Source of the DNA: CAZGSG01 sp964528095
Lineage (GTDB): Bacteria > Bacteroidota > Bacteroidia > Chitinophagales > Chitinophagaceae
DNA: 28,168 nt
Assembly: GCA_964528095.1 (NCBI GenBank)
Contig: CAZGSG010000034.1
Span: 1-28,168 of the forward strand
Direction of reading: 5' to 3'
The position numbers were made by a program, and so were the translations under genes. The notes beneath the pieces were generated by a model. It was not told where the DNA came from, did no database searches, and saw nothing but the letters and a program-made list of their open reading frames with translations. Positions 23,589-28,168 of the stretch are shown here, piece after piece; the stretch's first letter is position 1; every line of letters starts with the position of its first letter.

Positions 23589-24899
23589 TTATTCCTTTAA
23601 AATCCTTTTAATTTTTCTATTTCCGGCATCGCAGATATAAAAGCTCAGGGAGCCATTTGCGGATTTTACAAGAGCGATGCCTTCCGGAAATAAAAACGCG
23701 GCCTGGCGTGCGGGTCCTGTTGCGTCACCCGAAATGGGATCGCCAAAAATTGTTGATTCAAAACCCGTGGGCGTGATTCTTTTAATCAGATTCATTGCCT
23801 TAAATACGACATAGATATTTTGTTGTTCATCAGTAACCAGGTGAGAGGGCATTGAAGTGGTACTAAGATTCCCTCCTATTGTACTGACAGAAGCCGAGGG
23901 AGTGATCTTTCTAATCTTACCGCCACCTCGTTCTGTCACGTATAAATTGCCATTGTTGTCCAAATATAATCCCCCGGGTTTCGGAATACCTGCCGCTGCT
24001 CCAACCCCATCCTCACTTGTAGAACTGCCATTGCCTGCAAAATCAGTTACGTTCAATGTCGATAGTTCTATTTTACGGATAATGCTATTATTATAGTCGC
24101 CAACATACAAGGTAGTTCCGGCAGGATCTACAACTATTCCGTATGGCATATCAAAACTTGCAGCAGTACCCGTACCGTTGGTATGTCCCGCCGCGCCTGA
24201 ACCAGCAATTGTTGTAACATTTCCTGTAGTACTGATCTTCCTGATCAGGTGATTCGACTGGTCAGCTACATATAGATTTCCATTGTTATCAATTGCGATA
24301 GCAGTAGGAAAATTAAAACTTGCGACTGTCGCACTTCCATTATCCGAGCCTTTAATTCCTCTTCCTGCGTATGTGCTAACCTCTCCCTGTGCGTTGATCT
24401 TCCGGATCCGGTGACCATCTGCCAGGTAAAAATTCCCGACCCTGTCTGCTATTATTCCCTGTGGATTGATAAATGTCGCTGAAGAACCTGGTCCATTTAT
24501 ACTTCCAAAATCACCCGTACCGGCAATTGTGTTGATCAGCCATCCTTTTACATAATACCCGTTTGTTTTGACGGCAATTTTATTATTTGCAGTGACAGTG
24601 ATAACATGAAAACCAGGTTCAATGCCCAACGGCAACTCTATTACTAACTGCGTTGCAGACGCTGTTTTTACTGTTGCCATAAGCGTTCCCAGTCTCACTT
24701 CATTGCCCGATGCCCGCGTATTGAATCCCGTACCGGTGATGGTTATTGACCCTGTTGATTCGCCACTGTCGGGAGATACCGATGTAATTGTCACTTGCTT
24801 AACCGGATTCCCCGGGTCTTGTGGGTCTGCGGGCTCTCCGCCCGGTTTACTGCAACTAAAAAAAACGCACAGTCCTGCCAATAAGATAAGCCTCTTCAT
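23589..24899 (-). CDS. Lipoprotein with IPT/TIG domain and NHL-repeat propeller
   Basis: 436 aa. The lipoprotein signal ends in VFFSC with C16 as the lipidated cysteine, followed by a Pro/Asp/Gly linker. Residues about 34-118 are an IPT/TIG immunoglobulin-like domain (ITSVSPDSGESTGSITITGTGF, ANNKIAVKTNGYYV). Residues about 120-436 carry NHL repeats of the form INPQGIIADRVGNFYLADGHRIRKI, repeated about five or six times with conserved GNLYVADQSNHLIRKI- and TIAGSG-type strands. These form a beta-propeller. It should sit on the outer membrane, perhaps surface-exposed, and bind a protein or glycan ligand. No catalytic motif is seen. It is a single-gene unit with a strong terminator. Confidence 0.9.
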   Translation of the reverse strand: MKRLILLAGLCVFFSCSKPGGEPADPQDPGNPVKQVTITSVSPDSGESTGSITITGTGFNTRASGNEVRLGTLMATVKTASATQLVIELPLGIEPGFHVITVTANNKIAVKTNGYYVKGWLINTIAGTGDFGSINGPGSSATFINPQGIIADRVGNFYLADGHRIRKINAQGEVSTYAGRGIKGSDNGSATVASFNFPTAIAIDNNGNLYVADQSNHLIRKISTTGNVTTIAGSGAAGHTNGTGTAASFDMPYGIVVDPAGTTLYVGDYNNSIIRKIELSTLNVTDFAGNGSSTSEDGVGAAAGIPKPGGLYLDNNGNLYVTERGGGKIRKITPSASVSTIGGNLSTTSMPSHLVTDEQQNIYVVFKAMNLIKRITPTGFESTIFGDPISGDATGPARQAAFLFPEGIALVKSANGSLSFYICDAGNRKIKRILKE

Positions 24900-25164
24900 A
24901 CTTTGTATTTATTAATAATGATTAAATGCTCAGACCACAAGGATATTTGCTGAGTATTGGCAACATCATGTGTGCGGCCATCATATCATTGGGTTATTGA
25001 TTAAGTTTCAATAATCCCTTGATCTTTTTCAAGACTTATTAGGCAACCAACAAGGTTGGAGTCAGTTTTGTTGCGGCTCTTGTGTGAATTGGTATAAAGC
25101 CGGGATGAAATGTTATAAAGAGAAGTAAAAAATAAATGAAGAGATCATGATTGAACCTTGCCCT

Positions 25165-25734
25165 TCATTTATGTGTGTTTATATATTGTTTTTCCGCATC
25201 ATCGGGTTTTATGAGTGCATACTTCTTTACACTATTAATAAGTGCCTCATCCAGGGCATCTATTACCATCTGGTAATTAGTTTTATTTGTCGCTTTTATT
25301 AATAACATAAGACCGTCTTTCCCCTCTTTGCTGATCATCATTTTTTGCAATAATAATTGCTTCGCTCTTATTATACTCCCCAGACCTTGCCCGGGGAATA
25401 AAGAAGTTGGTCTGACAGCGTTCAGCCGCAATGCGTCATCCCAGCTTCCTTCATAATAAAAAACAACAGCTGGCCCTCCCAATAAAACAGTAAGCACATT
25501 GGACTTACCTATTGTGGTCCCCGGCTTATTCGTATCTGCAGGCATATTCAAATCAAGCACTGCTGGTTTGCTAAGCGTTGTTGTCATTATAAAAAAGGCG
25601 ATCAATAAAAATCCAAGATCTACCATAGGTGTCATATCGGTTCGGGGCCCTGGCATTCTTTTTTTGTAGTGGCTTTTTCCCGAGCGCGACCTGCGGGCAT
25701 CCTCATTCATTATGTTCATAAGCTGGTTTTTCAT
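25165..25734 (-). CDS. ExbD/TolR-family biopolymer transport protein
   Basis: 189 aa from the ATG at 25734. A perfect AAGGAGG sits 8 bases upstream, which decides this start over an in-frame GTG at 25752. A basic cytoplasmic tail (1-32) is followed by one membrane helix with the family's proton-path aspartate D39 (TPMVDLGFLLIAFFIM), then a periplasmic domain of about 130 residues (LDLNMPADTNKPG, LLIKATNKTNYQMVIDALDEAL). ExbD works with ExbB and TonB to energise outer-membrane receptors such as the two in this window. No exbB or tonB is adjacent, so this copy is an orphan. Strong Shine-Dalgarno use is unusual for Bacteroidetes. Confidence 0.92.
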   Translation of the reverse strand: MKNQLMNIMNEDARRSRSGKSHYKKRMPGPRTDMTPMVDLGFLLIAFFIMTTTLSKPAVLDLNMPADTNKPGTTIGKSNVLTVLLGGPAVVFYYEGSWDDALRLNAVRPTSLFPGQGLGSIIRAKQLLLQKMMISKEGKDGLMLLIKATNKTNYQMVIDALDEALINSVKKYALIKPDDAEKQYINTHK

Positions 25735-25742
25735 TAGACACC

Positions 25743-25749
25743 CCTCCTT
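25743..25749 (-). promoter_or_regulatory. Consensus Shine-Dalgarno of the exbD-like gene
   Basis: AAGGAGG on the minus strand, 8 bases before ATG 25734. It is the only full-consensus ribosome binding site noticed before a gene in the window. Confidence 0.7.
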
Positions 25750-25917
25750 CACAATTCCATAGCGGTGTTTATAATGATTCTTTATTTGAAAACACTGCCT
25801 TCTCTCACTGGTACAGGCACCCTAAAGGGCGGCTGCCGAATTATGCCCACCGGACATGTAAACACTAATTGTTATCTTTACTAATATAAAGTACCGGTAC
25901 AAACAATATATTTTCTG

Positions 25918-26745
25918 ATGAAAACAATTATTATTCCCACCGACTTTTCTCCCGCAGCCCTGAGCGCTACCAACTATGCCGCTGATCTTGCTCTTGAAAT
26001 ACATGCAGAAATTTTATTGCTGCACGTATACCAGATCCCGGTGGCAGTAACAGATACCCCACTTCCGCTTCTTGATCTGGAGGAATTGAAACAGATTGCT
26101 GAGGACAGGTTGGAAAAACATAAAAAAGACCTTGCTCATATTACTTCCAATGGTTTGACCATCTCTACAGTGGCGATCTTAGGCAATATGGCCACGGAAC
26201 TGGAAGAGCTTTGTAAACAAACCCAGCCATTTGCCATTGTGATGGGAACTACCGGGCATTCTGCCCTGGAAAGAACCCTGTTTGGCAGCAATACGCTATC
26301 CGCTATAAAACACCTGACCTGGCCGGTCATCTGTGTGCCGATGGGGAAAGAATATGGTACGGGTATCCGGAAGATCGGTCTTGCCTGTGATTTCAGACAA
26401 GTGGCGGAAACCACCCCGGTGAACGCTATTATCTCTTTTGTAAAAGAACTTCATGGCGAATTACATATTCTCAATGTCGACAAAGACAACCAGGAAAAGA
26501 ATGCCGTGACAGATCAGCAATTAACTTTTTTACAAACCTCATTAGCTGAAGTAAATCCTGTATTTCATTTCATACAGCATGCAGATATAGAAGATGGCAT
26601 TAATGAATTCGCAGAAAAAAATAATCTTGACCTGATCATTACCATTCCAAAGAAACACCGTCTGCTGGAAGGCCTGTTCAGAAAAAGTGCGACCAAACAA
26701 TTAGTTTTTGAATCGCATATCCCGGTGATGTGCATTCATGAATAG
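25918..26745 (+). CDS. Tandem universal stress protein (UspA family)
   Basis: 275 aa with two Usp domains. Domain 1 (1-142) has TIIIPTDFSPAALSATNYAADLA and the full nucleotide-binding signature G-2X-G-9X-G-S/T (MGTTGHSALERTLFGSN), then WPVICVP. Domain 2 (about 150-275) keeps the fold (KIGLACDFRQVAE, HGELHILNVD, IPVMCIHE), but its signature loop is degenerate (IPKKHRLLEGLFRKSATK), so it likely lost ATP binding. The protein is cytoplasmic and associated with stress and persistence. It is transcribed divergently from the exbD-like gene. A 10-bp palindrome GTACCGGTAC lies at 25891-25900, just upstream. Confidence 0.92.
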   Translation: MKTIIIPTDFSPAALSATNYAADLALEIHAEILLLHVYQIPVAVTDTPLPLLDLEELKQIAEDRLEKHKKDLAHITSNGLTISTVAILGNMATELEELCKQTQPFAIVMGTTGHSALERTLFGSNTLSAIKHLTWPVICVPMGKEYGTGIRKIGLACDFRQVAETTPVNAIISFVKELHGELHILNVDKDNQEKNAVTDQQLTFLQTSLAEVNPVFHFIQHADIEDGINEFAEKNNLDLIITIPKKHRLLEGLFRKSATKQLVFESHIPVMCIHE

Positions 26746-26770
26746 CTAAGAGGTAAAGGAGGGGAAGAAG
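26743..26770 (+). repeat. Purine-rich 3'-end motif, copy 1
   Basis: Begins at the usp stop codon and reads TAGCTAAGAGGTAAAGGAGG followed by more purines. A near copy follows the asnS stop on the other strand (27360-27377), with 17 of the first 18 bases identical. Confidence 0.5.
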
Positions 26771-26818
26771 AAAAAGAGTTGGTTTTCCTTTTATGATGCG
26801 CCCGCTTGCCCTTGTATA

Positions 26819-27217
26819 TTACCTGTATAAGTTTTCTCTGCCGCGGTTATTGAAGACACGATGAATTCCCTGCTTCATCAGTGAGACTTTAAAGTTGATC
26901 AGCATTCCATATTTTAAATCGATAAGGGCTAAATGCGTTCTGACCTGATCAAAAGAAACAGATGGTAAAGGATTTTGCGCTTTGAGTTCTATTACCTGGC
27001 ATTCTTCTACAAGGAGATCGAGCTTATACTCTTTATTAATATGGAGGTCTTCATAAATGATGGCAAGGGTCTGTTGTCTTTTAACCTCAATCCCTTTTTT
27101 TACCAACTCATAGTACAGGATCTCTTCATACACATTTTCAAAACAACCCGGCCCGACCTTTGTATGAATTTTTATACAGGTATCTACCACTATCCCCGTA
27201 AGGTTATTTATTTCCAT
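26819..27217 (-). CDS. GxxExxY family protein
   Basis: 132 aa, normal size. The naming motif is present as GPGCFENVYEEILYYEL (G-x-x-E-x-x-Y). A nuclease-like core follows: YKLDLLVEECQVIELKAQ, resembling the PD-(D/E)xK pattern with D, E and K spaced as expected. The family is widespread in Bacteroidetes, often near mobile or repeated DNA, with no proven function; nuclease activity is inferred from the fold. The C-terminal GMLINFKVSLMKQGIHRV fits the family. It sits alone between usp and asnS, flanked by an imperfect inverted repeat that begins at the two neighbours' stop codons. Confidence 0.88.
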   Translation of the reverse strand: MEINNLTGIVVDTCIKIHTKVGPGCFENVYEEILYYELVKKGIEVKRQQTLAIIYEDLHINKEYKLDLLVEECQVIELKAQNPLPSVSFDQVRTHLALIDLKYGMLINFKVSLMKQGIHRVFNNRGRENLYR

Positions 27218-27359
27218 TCCTTAAAGCTAGTCGAGGCAAAAAAACAAACCCAAAATTGCCAAATGTTTTATCACCTTCAAAAACGCTTTTTTCCTCACGA
27301 ATTTATCGTCAACCTCTCTTGGTTAATTGCCCTCACAATAATTCCTTTACCTCCTTCCT

Positions 27360-27377
27360 TCCTTTATCTCTTAGCTA
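27360..27377 (-). repeat. Purine-rich 3'-end motif, copy 2
   Basis: On the minus strand reads TAGCTAAGAGATAAAGGA starting at the asnS stop, inverted relative to copy 1. A looser third copy on the minus strand at 4655-4680 starts CTAAGAGGTTAAAAGAGG. Confidence 0.5.
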
Positions 27378-27985
27378 GAATTCGGCGCTCTTCGGCGTCC
27401 TCGGAAAAGCTATCACATCCCTGATATTCGTCATGCCTGTTACAAACTGCACCATTCGTTCGAAACCCAGCCCAAATCCGGCATGTGGTACGGTACCAAA
27501 TCTTCTCGTATCGAGATACCACCAAAGTTCATCTGCAGGAATATGCATGTCTTTCATTCTTGCTTCGAGCCTGTCAAGACGTTCTTCTCTTTGTGAACCA
27601 CCAACGATCTCTCCTATGCCCGGCGCGAGTATATCCATTGCGGCAACTGTTTTTCCATCATCATTCATTCGCATATAGAATGATTTGATGGCCGCCGGGT
27701 AATTGGTAAGAATCACAGGTTTTTTGAAATGTTTTTCTACCAGGTATCGTTCATGTTCGCTTTGCAGATCCATTCCCCAGTCAGTGATGGGGTATTGAAA
27801 TTTTTTCTTCTTGTTATTATTGCTTTCTCTTAATATATCGATCGCTTCGGTATAGGTCAGCCGTTCAAAATTATTGTTCAGTACAAACTCCAGCTTTTCG
27901 ATAAGACCCATTTCACTCCTTTTATCCTGGGGCAGTTGTTTTTCTTCATACTCCAGTCGTTGCGCAAGAAAATCTCGGTCGTCCT
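27375..27985 (-). CDS. asnS: Asparagine--tRNA ligase, C-terminal part only
   Basis: About 203 C-terminal residues of a ~480-residue class II tRNA synthetase. Visible in order are RSEMGLIEKLEFVL, the insertion TEAIDILRESNN, QSEHERYLVEKHFKKPVILTNYP, MNDDGKTVAAMDILAPGIGEIVGGSQREERLD, and class II motif 3 in GFGLGFERMVQFVTGMTNIRDVI, ending PRTPKSAEF. It charges tRNA-Asn in the cytoplasm. Upstream of about 27985 (residues before QDDRDFLAQ) the reading no longer resembles AsnRS, and a different frame carries another protein. The N-terminal half, including the anticodon domain and motifs 1 and 2, is therefore missing because of a chimeric join, not a biological truncation. Confidence 0.92.
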
Positions 27986-28168
27986 GTCGAAGACGCAACC
28001 GGAATAGTTTCCCACATATTTTCCGCCCTCGTCGCAGCGGAACCCGTTACGGCTGAAACCGAGGTCCGGTGGTATCGCCGCAGGCACACTCAAGTGAGAT
28101 CTGAAGTCGTAATTGATTACCTTCTCATTGCCTACTCCCGGAGCCTTTGCCAAAATGAACGTGGTGGA
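27986..28168 (-). other. Foreign tail: unrelated secreted-protein fragment (chimeric contig end)
   Basis: A frame open to the right edge reads, towards the junction, DFRSHLSVPAAIPPDLGFSR, then FRCDEGGKYVGNYSGCVFDR and TTEIF. Its frame differs from asnS, and its GC content is higher. The spacing of RCD, Y and GCVF recalls the region before the nuclease core of actinobacterial NucA/NucB-type secreted proteins, but this identification is tentative. The shared bases around 27972-27990 let either gene be read across the join. Confidence 0.55.

Noticed and set aside
25891..25900. GTACCGGTAC palindrome upstream of usp as an operator
   Set aside because: A single 10-bp palindrome is common by chance and has no second copy or nearby regulator.
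26743..27377. GxxExxY gene as cargo of a transposon with terminal inverted repeats
   Set aside because: The repeat ends coincide with neighbours' stop codons, no target-site duplication or transposase is present, and similar motifs occur elsewhere without the gene.
27878..28153. A 91-codon gene overlapping the start of asnS
   Set aside because: Its first part is foreign sequence and its last part is asnS read out of frame, so it exists only because of the chimeric join.

Overview
The window looks like one nearly complete contig from a member of the Bacteroidetes, most likely family Chitinophagaceae. The evidence is moderate GC, a GLPGLI-family protein, two outer-membrane beta-barrel receptors with an N-terminal carboxypeptidase-like domain, an RprX/RprY-like two-component pair, a PadR-PspC operon, a GxxExxY protein, almost no Shine-Dalgarno sequences, and several TAnnTTTG -7 promoter elements about 15-27 nt before start codons. 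Both contig ends carry short foreign tails. The first 50 bases read on the + strand as DnaK from a GC-rich bacterium, fused to a nagA fragment on the other strand. The last ~180 bases read as an unrelated, possibly actinobacterial, secreted protein fused to asnS. I read both as chimeric joins, not biology.

Layout. 1-425: truncated nagA (-). 480-779: small membrane-anchored protein (-). 780-1301: gene-poor stretch with a ~340 bp nested inverted repeat and a possible 31-codon peptide. 1302-3655: histidine kinase and response regulator (-, 4-nt overlap). 3789-4580: GLPGLI secreted protein (+) with a strong hairpin after it. 4715-6061: NtrC-type sigma-54 activator (+). 6140-12968: two paralogous TonB-type outer-membrane receptors (-). 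Between them lie a secreted 191-aa protein (-) and an unlisted 51-codon gene (+). 13213-16971: SWIM/SNF2 helicase (-). 17215-19634: ComB-like phosphatase, SRPBCC protein and GcvT (-). 19851-20588: methyltransferase (-). 20687-23269: padR-pspC operon (-), with a palindromic operator over its promoter. 23589-24899: TIG/NHL lipoprotein (-). 25165-25734: orphan ExbD/TolR (-). 25918-26745: tandem universal stress protein (+). 26819-27217: GxxExxY protein (-). 27375 to about 27985: asnS C-terminal part (-).

How the genes may work together. The 1.3-13 kb part is an envelope cluster: a membrane sensor with its regulator, a second regulator of sigma-54 type, a GLPGLI periplasmic protein and a duplicated receptor pair. 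One receptor carries a glycine-rich surface loop and a Met/Gln-rich tail. Their substrate is not visible. The padR-pspC unit is a self-contained, probably autorepressed envelope-stress module. The rest (gcvT, asnS, SNF2 helicase, usp) is housekeeping. No rRNA, tRNA, CRISPR array, transposase or phage gene was seen.
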